A stretch of DNA of 18,242 nt from Paramuribaculum sp. (GTDB lineage: Bacteria > Bacteroidota > Bacteroidia > Bacteroidales > Muribaculaceae): positions 1-18,242 of the forward strand of contig JAIDJZ010000093.1 of the NCBI GenBank assembly GCA_029051965.1. Reading direction: 5' to 3'. Shown piece by piece: positions 1 to 8,717 of the stretch. The notes beneath the pieces were generated by a model. It was given only the letters and a program-made list of their open reading frames with translations, was not told where the DNA came from and did not search any database. The number at the start of each line of letters is the position of its first letter. Within the stretch, counting starts at the first letter, position 1. The position numbers were made by a program, and so were the translations under genes.

Positions 1-47
1 GAATAAATGGGAGACTAACGGTCGATTACCGCGCCGGCGTCGACAAT

Positions 48-1388
48 CTATATGGAGTTAAGATTCAGGCGCGCGCAGAGATAATCTGCAAGCTTATGCT
101 TCTCGGCAGCTCCCATAGGGGAAGAAAAGGAGACAAGCGCCACGTTTATAGTGTCTGGTTCGCCCGGGCGCACGACCGGAGCGAAAACCGAACGGTTCAC
201 TGCTATATCGGCGATCTTCGGGAAAAGCACCTTGAGTTCCGGAGCGATCACGCTGCCGCTTTCGCTCAGTTCGCTGCGGCTCCGCAGTGCCTGCCGGAGC
301 GAATCGAGCTGTTGCTGCTGCCCGACGATTGTCGACTGCGCCATCTGGTAGACATCGCGCATCCCTTCGGATGCTACTGTGTTGTTGTGGATGATGTTCG
401 ATCCCTGGAGAATGATCAGCCGGGCCCCGTTCAGGCCGTAGTCCGGCAGCTTGGCCGAGAGTGCCAGACGCAGGGAATCGGTCGGCAGCGGTGTCCCGAT
501 AAGGGTTATCGTGATCGTTCGCTCGCCGTCGGAGGTCGAGGTCTTTTCGGAAAGAACCTGAGTCGAGGGGAAGACACACTCGGACGCGACGAATTTCGAT
601 GCCTGCATTGCAAACTTTGTCTGGCTGAGCATCCTCCATGTGAGCCATATGCTCGGGAGCATCGTCAGGATAGCAAGCGTGTAGACAACGCGTCTGACAC
701 GGCGGGCGCGCAGAGTGTCGACAGCCTCGTTCGTCTTGTATTTCAGAAGCTTCACCCCGATAAAAGTGGCGAAAGCGATATAAATCGAATTGATCAGGAA
801 GAGATAGGCCGCTCCGAAGAAATAGTTGAGCTGCCAGGTTGCCAGTCCGTAGCCGGCCGTACAGAGCGGAGGCATCAGCGCCGTTGCGATTGCTACGCCG
901 GGAATCACATTGCCTTTCGAAGTGCTTCCGATAGCGAGAATGCCGGCCATTCCTCCGACGAAACCGATCAGAACATCGTAGATCGTAGGCGACGTGCGTG
1001 CAAGAAGCTCGCTGTGGCCTTCGCTGACGGGTGAGATGAGAAAGTAGACCGTCGAGGCGACAATCGAGAATCCGGCCGCCATGACAAGATTTCTCAGGGC
1101 CTGTTTGATCAGAGAGAAATCGCAGACACCCACCCCCAGACCGACCCCGATGATCGGACCCATCAGCGGGGAGATGAGCATCGCTCCGATAATGACAGCC
1201 GTGGAATTGGTGTTAAGTCCCAGTGATGCGATCAGAATAGCCAGAACAAGGATGACTATGTTCGTGCCGCGAAACGACACTCCATCGCGGATCGCCTGTT
1301 CGCCCTCGGACTGAGGAAGAAGCTGGGCACTCAGATTGAAATAATCTGAGAAATAATTGAAAAAACGGCCTGCCGGATTCGGTTTCAT
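48..1388 (-). CDS. DUF389 / TIGR00341-family integral membrane protein
   Basis: The 446-residue protein has about seven hydrophobic segments in its first 250 residues (roughly 42-60, 64-86, 97-119, 136-156, 161-183, 190-214 and 233-251). These carry the family signature IIGAMLISPLMGP (66-78) and a second conserved loop, VAIATALMPPLC (165-176). A soluble C-terminal region (about 255-446) follows, with a Gln-rich, probably helical stretch near 350-370. The family is widespread and its biochemical role is not established; a transport role is often assumed from topology. It is the last gene of a leftward run and starts 67 bp after the flippase stop. The ATG at 1388 is the only plausible start before the hydrophobic core. 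Family assignment is firm; function is unknown. Confidence 0.88.
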   Translation of the reverse strand: MKPNPAGRFFNYFSDYFNLSAQLLPQSEGEQAIRDGVSFRGTNIVILVLAILIASLGLNTNSTAVIIGAMLISPLMGPIIGVGLGVGVCDFSLIKQALRNLVMAAGFSIVASTVYFLISPVSEGHSELLARTSPTIYDVLIGFVGGMAGILAIGSTSKGNVIPGVAIATALMPPLCTAGYGLATWQLNYFFGAAYLFLINSIYIAFATFIGVKLLKYKTNEAVDTLRARRVRRVVYTLAILTMLPSIWLTWRMLSQTKFAMQASKFVASECVFPSTQVLSEKTSTSDGERTITITLIGTPLPTDSLRLALSAKLPDYGLNGARLIILQGSNIIHNNTVASEGMRDVYQMAQSTIVGQQQQLDSLRQALRSRSELSESGSVIAPELKVLFPKIADIAVNRSVFAPVVRPGEPDTINVALVSFSSPMGAAEKHKLADYLCARLNLNSI

Positions 1389-1435
1389 GGGTGAGGGTTT
1401 GGTTTATGGTTGGACGGGATTGGACGCAGCAGCGT

Positions 1436-1455
1436 GCCGGGGCTGTCCGCCCGGC
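1436..1455 (-). other. GC-rich hairpin after the flippase stop
   Basis: GCCGGG (1436-1441) pairs with CCCGGC (1450-1455) around an 8-nt loop, directly next to the TGA stop of the flippase gene. There is no T-run on the minus side, so a complete intrinsic terminator is not supported. It may stabilise the upstream message or attenuate transcription into the DUF389 gene. Confidence 0.35.
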
Positions 1456-2961
1456 TCAGCTGTGTGGCTTTTTGCGGCGCCGGACCGGAATCAGCGATCC
1501 GGGGCTGACATGTTCAATCCGCATGACAAGTGCAAGATAGAACACTAACCACAGCGTTCCAACACCCATGTTGATCCAAATGTTCGCCGTTTTCGAAATC
1601 TCGAGAACCCCATAGATTGCCAGAGCGGTGAAGAAATAAAGCGCAAGACGTCGGACGCGGTAGTTGACCGGAAAATACTTTTGTCCCAGGAAATAGGAAA
1701 GGACCATCATTGTTCCGTAGCAGCAGAACGAAGCCCATGCGCAGCCGTAGAACCCGATGCGCGGAACGAGCAGGATGTTCAGACCGACAACCACAGCCAG
1801 GCCGATAAGCGTCAGCCACATTCCCCACTGCGTACGGTCTGTCAGCTTATACCACAGCGACAGGTTGAAGCAGATCCCGAAAAACAGCTCTCCGAGCATG
1901 ATGATCGGGACAACCCCGACTCCCTCGCGATAGCGGGCACCGATGAAAAGCTGAATGATCGGCATATAGACGATCACAGCCAGAAAGACAAACATTGCGA
2001 ACGCGACGAACCATTTCATGACCGTCGAATAGATCTCCTTCTTGTCCTCTCCCTTCGATCGTTCGCGGTCGAAGATAAACGGCTCGTAGGCAAAACGGAA
2101 AGCCTGAAGGAACAGAACCATAACCACCGCAAGCTTGAAGCAGGCTCCGTAGATTCCGGTCAGTGCCATCCGCTGGCCCGGATCGGAAATAAGGTGTGGA
2201 AGAAGGATCTTGTCGAGATTCTGGTTCATGATACCGGCGAATCCTAAGACCAGCAGCGGCCATGAATAGCGCATCATCTCTCTCCAGAGGCTGGCGGAAA
2301 ACCGCCATTTGAACCCCCAGATGTCTGGTAGAAGCAACAGCGTCATGGCAACCGAGCTCATCAGATTCGCAAGGAAGATATAGCCGACACTGAATTCCGG
2401 ATCGTAGAACCAATCGACTGTCGACGGAGCTGTAGTCATCAGCCACGGGCACATAAGGATGAAGAAGAGATTCAGCCCGATATTGACCGCGATTCCGACC
2501 AGTTTGACGATCGCGAAACGGATCGGGCGGTGGCGGTAACGCAGATACGAGAACGGTATCGTGGAAAATGCGTCGACGCTGACGCAGATACCCATCAGAA
2601 CGACATACGAAGGATGCCCCTCACATTCCATCCAGCCCGTGATCGGCGAAAGAAATGCGATTATCAGAGCGATAAACGCAGCCGAAGTGACCGACAGCGA
2701 TGTTAGAGCCGTCGAATAGACGATATTCGAACCCGAGAAACGCTCATCGTTGGCAAAGCGGAAGAAACCGGTCTCCATACCGTAGGTAAGGAGAACCATT
2801 GCGAGTGCCACGACCGAATAGACATAGGTGACCACACCGTATTCCGACGTGGAAAAAACATTTGTATAGAGCGGAACAAGCATCCAGTTCAGGAATCGCC
2901 CGACGATCGAGCTGATTCCGTAGACGGCTGTGTCCTTGGCCAGTGATTTGACTGTTCCCAT
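1456..2961 (-). CDS. oligosaccharide/polysaccharide flippase (MOP superfamily)
   Basis: The 501-residue protein is hydrophobic throughout, with about 12-14 membrane-spanning segments. Its N-terminus (SLAKDTAVYGISSIVGRFLN, then a VPLYTNVFSTSEYG loop) is typical of Wzx/RfbX-like flippases, in which the first amphipathic helix precedes a conserved PLYTN-type loop. Such proteins move lipid-linked glycans across the inner membrane for lipopolysaccharide, capsule or other envelope polymers. The basic C-terminal tail (PVRRRKKPHS) is probably cytosolic. The start at 2961 lies 32 bp beyond the ruvB stop, so co-transcription with ruvB is likely. No glycosyltransferase cluster is adjacent, so the glycan substrate cannot be named. 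MATE-type transport is an alternative but less likely. Confidence 0.85.
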   Translation of the reverse strand: MGTVKSLAKDTAVYGISSIVGRFLNWMLVPLYTNVFSTSEYGVVTYVYSVVALAMVLLTYGMETGFFRFANDERFSGSNIVYSTALTSLSVTSAAFIALIIAFLSPITGWMECEGHPSYVVLMGICVSVDAFSTIPFSYLRYRHRPIRFAIVKLVGIAVNIGLNLFFILMCPWLMTTAPSTVDWFYDPEFSVGYIFLANLMSSVAMTLLLLPDIWGFKWRFSASLWREMMRYSWPLLVLGFAGIMNQNLDKILLPHLISDPGQRMALTGIYGACFKLAVVMVLFLQAFRFAYEPFIFDRERSKGEDKKEIYSTVMKWFVAFAMFVFLAVIVYMPIIQLFIGARYREGVGVVPIIMLGELFFGICFNLSLWYKLTDRTQWGMWLTLIGLAVVVGLNILLVPRIGFYGCAWASFCCYGTMMVLSYFLGQKYFPVNYRVRRLALYFFTALAIYGVLEISKTANIWINMGVGTLWLVFYLALVMRIEHVSPGSLIPVRRRKKPHS

Positions 2962-2993
2962 TTGAAATAGCTATCTTGACTCGGGGGATAGGC

Positions 2994-4046
2994 TCAGAGC
3001 TGGCCGTCAAACAGCGATCCTGCCGATGCCTGATGCGTGAAGCCTAAGTGCTGCCACGCCAGTTCGGTCACCTCGCGGCCGCGCGGCGTGCGCTTGATGA
3101 AGCCTTCCTTGATAAGGTAAGGCTCGTAGACCTCTTCGATCGTGCCGGCATCCTCGCCAAGAGCGGTGGCGATAGTGCCCAGACCGACCGGTCCCCCCTT
3201 GAATTTAGTAATGATTGTGGTCAGTATCTTGTTGTCGATCTCGTCCAGTCCGAACCGGTCGATGTTGAGCGCCTCAAGACTGTAGCGTGCGATTTCCGGT
3301 TCGATGACGCCCGTACCTCTGACCTGGGCGAAATCGCGCACGCGCCGAAGCAGCGAATTGGCTATTCGGGGCGTTCCGCGGCTGCGTAGAGCGATCTCAC
3401 GGGCGGCCGTTGGCGTGCATTCGACCCGAAGCAGACGTGCCGACCGCTGGATGATGCGTTCGAGAACCTCATGATCGTAATATTCCAGATGACAGTTGAT
3501 TCCGAAACGGGCGCGGAGCGGCGACGTCAGAAGCCCGCTCCGTGTCGTAGCCCCGACAAGAGTGAACGGCGACAGCGACAGCTGGACCGAACGCGCCCCG
3601 GGGCCCTTGTCGATCATGATGTCGATCCGGAAATCCTCCATCGCAGAATAGAGATATTCCTCGACAACCGGACTCAGACGGTGGATCTCGTCAATGAACA
3701 GAACGTCGTTTTCTTCCAGCGACGTAAGAATGCCCGCCAGATCGCCCGGCTTGTCAAGAACCGGCCCGGAGGTGACCTTGAAGCCTACGCCGAGTTCATT
3801 GGCGATAATGGCCGAAAGAGTTGTCTTTCCGAGGCCCGGAGGGCCGTGGAGCAACAGATGGTCGAGGGCCTCGCCGCGGAGCTTTGCCGCCTCGACGAAC
3901 ACCTTGAGGTTGTCGACAATCTTCTCCTGACCCGAAAAGGAGTCGAAGCGGGAAGGGCGCAGCGCCTTCTCGATATCCTTTTCGCCGTGGCCGAGCGATG
4001 AACTCTCGCGGGCCGAGCGGATGTCGAAACTGTCTTCGGTCATCAC
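2994..4046 (-). CDS. ruvB: Holliday junction branch migration ATPase RuvB
   Basis: RuvB is the hexameric AAA+ motor that, with RuvA, drives branch migration of Holliday junctions in recombination and repair. All hallmark motifs are present: Walker [10 protein letters not shown] (68-76), Walker B LFIDEIH (116-122), sensor 1 GATTRSG (165-171), the arginine-finger segment PLRARFG (176-182), and a sensor-2/winged-helix region with [13 protein letters not shown] (about 228-240). The 350-residue length is normal for the family. Two consecutive ATG codons (4046 and 4043) can start the protein and differ by one residue. The DUF4254 gene ends only 6 bp upstream and the flippase gene starts 32 bp downstream, so ruvB sits inside a probable leftward operon. 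No ruvA or ruvC is in the window. Confidence 0.98.
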   Translation of the reverse strand: MMTEDSFDIRSARESSSLGHGEKDIEKALRPSRFDSFSGQEKIVDNLKVFVEAAKLRGEALDHLLLHGPPGLGKTTLSAIIANELGVGFKVTSGPVLDKPGDLAGILTSLEENDVLFIDEIHRLSPVVEEYLYSAMEDFRIDIMIDKGPGARSVQLSLSPFTLVGATTRSGLLTSPLRARFGINCHLEYYDHEVLERIIQRSARLLRVECTPTAAREIALRSRGTPRIANSLLRRVRDFAQVRGTGVIEPEIARYSLEALNIDRFGLDEIDNKILTTIITKFKGGPVGLGTIATALGEDAGTIEEVYEPYLIKEGFIKRTPRGREVTELAWQHLGFTHQASAGSLFDGQL

Positions 4047-4052
4047 TCGGGA

Positions 4053-4664
4053 TCAGTCCTGTTTCTTTGCGTAGAGCACCGGGTTGGTGTCAGCGTCGTT
4101 ATACATTTTCATCTGGCGGTAGACCTTCATGAATTTGCGGCCACCCTCGATGTCTGAAAGCAGTTCGGCGATTGCTGTGCAGAGGTCAGCGCGCTGCTCG
4201 AGAAGAACGTTGAGCTTAGCCTGGCATCTGCCGATATGTTCCGCTGAGGCATCGGTGCGTTCGACCTCGCGTTCCATATGATAGATCTTGAGTGCGAGGA
4301 TCGACAGACGGTCAAGAGCCCATGCGGGACTCTCGGTGTTTATCGACGCGTCTTCGGCCGGCTTGACATTCTTGTAGAGGTCAAGGAAATATGAATCGAG
4401 CTGCTCGACCATATCAGTGCGAACCTGATTCGAGCGGTCTATGCGACGTTTCAGAGCCAGAGCCGCAACGGGATCAATCTCGGGATCGCGGATTATATCT
4501 TCGAGATGCCACTGGATGGCATCCACCATGTTTTTGTCATAGAGGACTGCCTCGATCGATCCCTTTTCATAGGGATTCGGATATTCTGCATCAACGTTGT
4601 CCTTGATATGATAGTCATTCGTCGCCTGATTGAAAATGGCGAAACTCTTTTCTGAGAATGTCAT
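4053..4664 (-). CDS. DUF4254 protein
   Basis: The 203-residue soluble protein is rich in charged helices, with no signal peptide or membrane segment. The N-terminal half has the family pattern NPYEKGSIEA (about 30-39), AIQWHLEDIIRDP (49-61) and LKRRIDRSNQVRTD, recognised from Bacteroidetes DUF4254 proteins. The family has no known activity; in other Bacteroidetes it often lies near glycosyltransferases. I chose the ATG at 4664 because an upstream in-frame ATG (4739) would extend into the end of the phosphatase gene and add a non-conserved leader. The gene ends 6 bp before ruvB, suggesting coupled expression. Confidence 0.82.
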   Translation of the reverse strand: MTFSEKSFAIFNQATNDYHIKDNVDAEYPNPYEKGSIEAVLYDKNMVDAIQWHLEDIIRDPEIDPVAALALKRRIDRSNQVRTDMVEQLDSYFLDLYKNVKPAEDASINTESPAWALDRLSILALKIYHMEREVERTDASAEHIGRCQAKLNVLLEQRADLCTAIAELLSDIEGGRKFMKVYRQMKMYNDADTNPVLYAKKQD

Positions 4665-4704
4665 GGCGGTCTGGTTTTTTAGGTTAATGGTTTTAAACAG
4701 GTTC
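4665..4704 (-). other. short spacer with a foldback-element-like end
   Basis: These 40 bp separate the phosphatase stop (4705-4707) from the DUF4254 start. Read on the minus strand, the sequence after TAA begins GAACCTGTTTAAA, which matches 12 of the first 13 bases of the terminal repeat of the foldback element at 8534-8717. No partner repeat is seen nearby, so this could be a degenerate single end or chance. Confidence 0.25.
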
Positions 4705-6027
4705 TTAATAATCGGAGTCGTCGGCCGGGTAGCGGTCATTGCCGAGGCGGTCGAGATAGACTTTGCGAAGTTCGCTCCAGCGGTAATATGGGCCGTTGAC
4801 CGGAGTCGCCGGAAGTGTTACTTCCTTCTCGTTCAGAAGCACTTTGACAAGCACATCATCGGCCGTGTAGTTCTTGCCGCCTTTAGGACGGTAGAAAATC
4901 ATCTGCACGTTAGCCGCCATCGGGGTGATGTCATAGAGATTCCAGAACGATTCGACCTCTGAGAAGTCATTGATTTTCCGCCCATAGCCGTTCAGATCCA
5001 TCAGGGTTGTCAGCGGCACGACAACGACATCATGGCCGAATCGCATATTGGCCGACGGAGAGCGCCGCATTATCGACGTGTCGGCACTCTCGATGATGTT
5101 ACGCAGAAGGTAGCGCGCACGCATCGGACCGGATCCTTCCGTCAGATCGGAGTTGCCGTAGCGGAGAAACCAGTCGATGTCGCCGCGGGCGGCATAGTTC
5201 ACCAGATTCTGTTCGGAAATGAGATCCCAGATCGGAGTCGGCTCGTCGAGACTCTGCGAATTTGTCGAAATGCGCAGAAGGGCGCCAGCAAGATCCCCGC
5301 ACTTAATGCTGTCCGAGGCAAACTTTTCGTCCGAAATGATCTCACTGATGAATGAGAGATCTTTCGGGAAGCGTTTTTTTGCTTTTTTGACAGCCTCTTT
5401 TGCGGCCGGACTGTTGTTGAGTCGGTCTGCGACCGTGTCGCTGTAGTTGAGATAATACATCGTCGAGGCCGATGCATCCGAACTGATGTCCAGTTTCGGA
5501 TTGTAGGCGGCAAGTTCGCGAAGCTCGTTGTCCATCGACAGAATGCAGCGGATCACTTCGGTCGAGCGCGCGTCGACGCGGGCGTCGCCCTTGAAGATTT
5601 CCGGAAAATTCTTTGTCATCCGGCGCGCGATTCCGCGATGCTGTTCGGCTCCGAGGCGTGTCAGCTCGCCGCTGCGCTTGCGCGACTGTTTTTCCGTTTT
5701 GCGAAGCTGTTCGAGCAGACGTCGACCACGTTCGGTCAGCTTGTTGTTGCGTTCGGCCGGACGGAGAAGGTCGATCGGCTGACGGTAGACCCATTCGCCG
5801 ATGTGCCAGCGGCTTCCGTGACGACCGTAATGCTCCATGTGGAATGGCTCATAGCCTTTCGGGCTGGACGTAAGAGACGGCACTGGTTGCTCCGGATGCG
5901 GATATGCGAAATAATAGTTGGCAAACTTGAGGTTTTCCTGAGTCGGTTCGACAGCGTTGGCATTGAACCCGGCGAAAGCTATGAACATAGCGGTCGCCGC
6001 ATTGCTGATGAGTCGGATCGGATTCAT
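4705..6027 (-). CDS. secreted histidine acid phosphatase family protein (phytase/MINPP-like branch)
   Basis: The mature protein should be a periplasmic or secreted phosphomonoesterase. Residues 1-25 form a signal peptide ending NANA before VEP. The catalytic motif is RHGSR at 69-73, where His70 is the expected phospho-acceptor, and the distal acid motif HD is at 332-333 (RFGHDVVVV). TRLGAEQHRGIARRM (123-137) and DARSTEVIRC (152-161) match conserved substrate-pocket segments of histidine phosphatase branch 2. At 440 residues it is a normal length for the branch. Substrates of relatives include inositol phosphates, but substrate cannot be set here. An in-frame ATG at 6069 lies inside the upstream hairpin. 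The ATG at 6027 is preferred because it gives a clean signal peptide and has AGGAAC a few bases upstream. Confidence 0.88.
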   Translation of the reverse strand: MNPIRLISNAATAMFIAFAGFNANAVEPTQENLKFANYYFAYPHPEQPVPSLTSSPKGYEPFHMEHYGRHGSRWHIGEWVYRQPIDLLRPAERNNKLTERGRRLLEQLRKTEKQSRKRSGELTRLGAEQHRGIARRMTKNFPEIFKGDARVDARSTEVIRCILSMDNELRELAAYNPKLDISSDASASTMYYLNYSDTVADRLNNSPAAKEAVKKAKKRFPKDLSFISEIISDEKFASDSIKCGDLAGALLRISTNSQSLDEPTPIWDLISEQNLVNYAARGDIDWFLRYGNSDLTEGSGPMRARYLLRNIIESADTSIMRRSPSANMRFGHDVVVVPLTTLMDLNGYGRKINDFSEVESFWNLYDITPMAANVQMIFYRPKGGKNYTADDVLVKVLLNEKEVTLPATPVNGPYYRWSELRKVYLDRLGNDRYPADDSDY

Positions 6028-6052
6028 ATCGTTCCTGTTGGTTTTGTAAGAT

Positions 6053-6087
6053 GGTGTCTTACCGCTCATTGATGAGCGGTAGACACC
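6053..6087. terminator. long hairpin between the membrane-protein and phosphatase genes
   Basis: GGTGTCTTACCGCTCA (6053-6068) pairs with TGAGCGGTAGACACC (6073-6087) around a TTGA loop, giving a 15-bp stem with one bulged T. It lies 33 bp past the stop of the 720-residue protein on the minus strand and 25 bp before the phosphatase start. The minus-strand 3' flank is only weakly T-rich (ATCTTAC), so it may be an imperfect terminator, an RNA-processing site or a stabilising structure. Confidence 0.5.
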
Positions 6088-6120
6088 CGAATGATTGTTC
6101 TGACAAACAGATTGCCTGGT

Positions 6121-8283
6121 TTATCTTGTGCCGGGGCGGGGAGCTTCGTTCCCGTCCTTCGGCTGGTAGCGCGACAGATCGTCGATGAGTTTGCCCAGAT
6201 CTGCCTTGCCGCTCTCTGTAAGGGTGCGGAGCTTGTCGATATTACGTTTTTCCTGAAGCGAACCCTTTGCGAACCAAAGGTAGCCGATCACCTTCTCTGC
6301 CTTTGCGTTTTTGGCCGTTCCCGACGTTGCGAAGTAGGGGTTGGACGCTACGGCGTCAATGTCGCCTTTCTGCATTGCTGTGATCAGAGCGCGATACTTC
6401 TCGCTCTTAAGATCCGAAAGCTTCCAGACATTGTTTGTGTTGAGATATTCGATGTCAGCTTTTTCATCGTCGTTCGATGCAGCCGGAACGGCTGCCGCCT
6501 GTGCGGGCTGCGCTGTTGTGGCTGCAGGAGTGGTGTTGGCGGTTGTCTGGCCGGCGGCTTCGGAATAGTTCACCTCTTCGATCGATTCTCCCTCAGGCTG
6601 TACGGCCGGAGAGGTCTCCGGTTGCGACGATCCCGAAAACCATAGCAGGAGATACCACAGAACCAGACCGGCGGCAATGACGCCCAGACCGATCATGATG
6701 AGGCGGATGTCCATCTTCGATTCGCGCTTTGTCTTTTCTTCCTGATCGGCTGGAGCGATCTCCTTTTCGGGAAGTGCGACAGGTGTATCCTTGTGTGCGG
6801 CAGCATTTCCGTCGGCGACATTCTCGAATTTCGGAGCGACACGTTTGTGCTGTTTCTCTTCCCAGATCGCCGATGGAGCCTTCCCGATAGCCGGTGCTAC
6901 GGGGCCGTTCTGAGTGCGTCGGGCGTTGGATGCCGCACGGTCGTTGACCGTCGTCGGTGGATTGACGGCGGCTGTGTCGTTGAGTGTGACAGTCCCTACG
7001 GTTTCTGCCGGCTTATCCTCAAATTTGAGCGAAGGCTGGGTCGGGGTGGCGACGCTGACAGGATGCGACATCTGGCGCACATCGATGTTGTAGGTCTCCG
7101 GTGTGCTGCCCATCATCCGGTGTGCGCGGAATCCGTGGAATGAGCCTGCGCGAAGGCGGTTATATTCCGGTGTGCTCTTTTCGATAGTGATTGAATTTTC
7201 GATTATGCGTCCCGATCCGAAATCTATGCGAAGGCAGATCTCCTTGGCTTCCGGCTCGAGAACGACATCAAGCGGACAGGCCTCGCTCAGCTCCTCCGGT
7301 GTGAATTCGCGTGAATAAGAGCCGAAGTTGGTCGACGAGACTGCGATCGTCACTTTTCCGTCGTGGAAATCCGTGCTCGAGACCTCAAACGAGTTTTCGC
7401 CGCGCGTAGCCGTACGTCCGTTGATGAGGATCGTAAACGTGTCGATCCGCGCGCCGGTTGCCGACATGACGGTGTAAGGCACCGTGCGGCTGAAGATGAT
7501 TCCGGCATGGAGGGCGGAATTGACAACGAGCGCCGGTCCGTTGATACGCACATAACGGTTTGTCGTGCCGACCTCGAACTCGACCGATTGCGAGTCGAAA
7601 CCGTTCATCGAGTAAGTGACGGTCAGATGGTCCGAAAGCTCAACGCAGTTCGACGATGCTGCGACATCCTTCGGGCAGACAACCATCAGAGCCTTGTTGA
7701 GGGGCGACGTAAGCAGGGGTATGCTCGACTCCGGCTGCATCGAAACGGTTGCCGGGACAACGATCACACCCTGATACTGTGCATAATCTTTCTGGCGGGG
7801 GAACGCGAAGATGTTGGCCAGTTCAGTCGGGGAGATATAAGTGCGCCAGCAGAGTCCGGTTGCCGCTGCCGGAAAGTCGACCTCTGCATCGGATCTGAGC
7901 GGCTCTTCGGGGAAACCCGAATCCGAAAGGGCGTGCATCAGCGACTCGTGGGTCAGGCGGCTGCCGTCTGTGAGCGTACGGCGGATCGTCCCGAGAAGGT
8001 TGACGATCGGACGCCCCGGAAGAAGCACGTCCGGATCCAGTCTGACGGTGATCGCCATGAGGGTCGAGGTCCCCTCGTCGTTGAGCTTGAAATATGTGAA
8101 CGCACGGCGGCCGCTGATCTGCCACATCACATAACCGTCCGATAGATTGACGAAGTGACGGGCCAGGTCGCTGAGCGATGGAAGTGCGATTGTCGGAGCG
8201 GAGTTGAAGCTGTAGTTGACGGGTTGCGCTCCGTCGGTCATCACACTGATGGCTATATCGAGATATGGATACTTTGCACTCAT
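6121..8283 (-). CDS. single-pass membrane protein of unknown function with large cytosolic beta-rich region
   Basis: I do not recognise this 720-residue protein. It has no signal peptide. Residues 1-405 look like folded, mostly beta-strand domains; the part from about 215 to 385 resembles repeated Ig-like or PEGA-like strands, but this is only a visual impression. Residues 405-522 are a Pro/Thr/Ala/Lys-rich linker. A single hydrophobic segment (about 527-549, RLIMIGLGVIAAGLVLWYLL) follows KRESK, so by the positive-inside rule the N-terminus is cytosolic. An Ala/Thr/Pro/Gln linker (553-605) leads to a small helical domain (608-706), probably periplasmic. It seems to be expressed alone from a promoter candidate at 8346-8353. 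Length and lack of neighbours suggest a scaffold or signalling role, which is inference only. Confidence 0.8.
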   Translation of the reverse strand: MSAKYPYLDIAISVMTDGAQPVNYSFNSAPTIALPSLSDLARHFVNLSDGYVMWQISGRRAFTYFKLNDEGTSTLMAITVRLDPDVLLPGRPIVNLLGTIRRTLTDGSRLTHESLMHALSDSGFPEEPLRSDAEVDFPAAATGLCWRTYISPTELANIFAFPRQKDYAQYQGVIVVPATVSMQPESSIPLLTSPLNKALMVVCPKDVAASSNCVELSDHLTVTYSMNGFDSQSVEFEVGTTNRYVRINGPALVVNSALHAGIIFSRTVPYTVMSATGARIDTFTILINGRTATRGENSFEVSSTDFHDGKVTIAVSSTNFGSYSREFTPEELSEACPLDVVLEPEAKEICLRIDFGSGRIIENSITIEKSTPEYNRLRAGSFHGFRAHRMMGSTPETYNIDVRQMSHPVSVATPTQPSLKFEDKPAETVGTVTLNDTAAVNPPTTVNDRAASNARRTQNGPVAPAIGKAPSAIWEEKQHKRVAPKFENVADGNAAAHKDTPVALPEKEIAPADQEEKTKRESKMDIRLIMIGLGVIAAGLVLWYLLLWFSGSSQPETSPAVQPEGESIEEVNYSEAAGQTTANTTPAATTAQPAQAAAVPAASNDDEKADIEYLNTNNVWKLSDLKSEKYRALITAMQKGDIDAVASNPYFATSGTAKNAKAEKVIGYLWFAKGSLQEKRNIDKLRTLTESGKADLGKLIDDLSRYQPKDGNEAPRPGTR

Positions 8284-8345
8284 TTTTTTTCAGTCGTGGA
8301 AATATGAAAACTGGGGGCAGCCGGAATCGGCCGCTCTTAACTTTG

Positions 8346-8353
8346 CAAAAATA
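8346..8353 (-). promoter_or_regulatory. candidate -7 box for the 720-residue protein gene
   Basis: On the minus strand the sequence reads TATTTTTG, a full match to the Bacteroidetes -7 consensus TAnnTTTG. It lies 63 bp upstream of the start codon, giving a leader of about 55 nt. No convincing -33 TTG is found at the usual spacing, so this rests on the -7 box alone. Confidence 0.5.
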
Positions 8354-8462
8354 AGAAAAAACTTTTAAATTTTTCCGACAACTCCGGCAATAAGATATAT
8401 TATAAAATGTTAATCCCGAACCCTTCTCGGAATCTGGTTAAATTTAACTCATTACCCGCCGG

Positions 8463-8501
8463 TAAAAAACAGAGGCGACACGCTGATCTGCGCGTCGCCT
8501 C
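8463..8501 (-). terminator. intrinsic terminator of the receptor/lipoprotein operon
   Basis: GAGGCGAC (8472-8479) pairs with GTCGCCTC (8494-8501), and the inner CGC/GCG extends the stem past one mismatch. On the minus strand the hairpin is followed by TGTTTTTTACC, giving a run of six T. It sits about 215 bp past the stop of the last operon gene, beyond the foldback element, and should end leftward transcripts. Confidence 0.8.
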
Positions 8502-8533
8502 CGGTATTTAGCGGGATCTCTCCCTGACTCTTA

Positions 8534-8717
8534 GAAACTGTTTAAATTTAGTTGTGGGATTAATTGAGAGGATTTTATGAGGTGTTTTTACGAGTGGAAG
8601 AGGGAGCATAGCGGGCTATGTGACCGATGAGACTCGGTGAAAACAACCATAAAAGACCTCAATAAACCCACAAGAATGATTTTTAGCATTTTTTTCGTAG
8701 TAAATTTAAACAGTTTC
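8534..8717. mobile_element. 184-bp foldback miniature inverted-repeat element (MITE) with TTA target duplication
   Basis: Perfect 17-bp terminal inverted repeats, GAAACTGTTTAAATTTA (8534-8550) and its complement (8701-8717), are flanked by TTA on both sides (8531-8533 and 8718-8720). The interior continues as an imperfect palindrome: left TTGTGGGATTAATTGAG matches right-arm TTGTGGGTTTATTGAG, with CATAGC/GCTATG at the centre. The right arm has about 27 extra bases next to its terminal repeat. There is no coding capacity. The right-hand TTA is the TAA stop codon of the DUF5689 gene read on the minus strand. A 3-bp TNA-type duplication would fit mobilisation by an IS5-family transposase, but this is inference and no transposase is present. 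Confidence 0.85.

Noticed and set aside
96..1034. 312-codon open frame on plus
   Set aside because: It lies wholly antisense to the DUF389 gene, whose protein has clear family motifs and membrane segments. The antisense product is Arg/His/Cys-rich with no recognisable domain, as expected for a shadow frame in GC-rich DNA.
7363..8145. 260-codon open frame on plus
   Set aside because: It is antisense to the 720-residue protein gene, with a composition dominated by Arg and Asp and no start signal. The minus frame has a promoter candidate and coherent domain layout.
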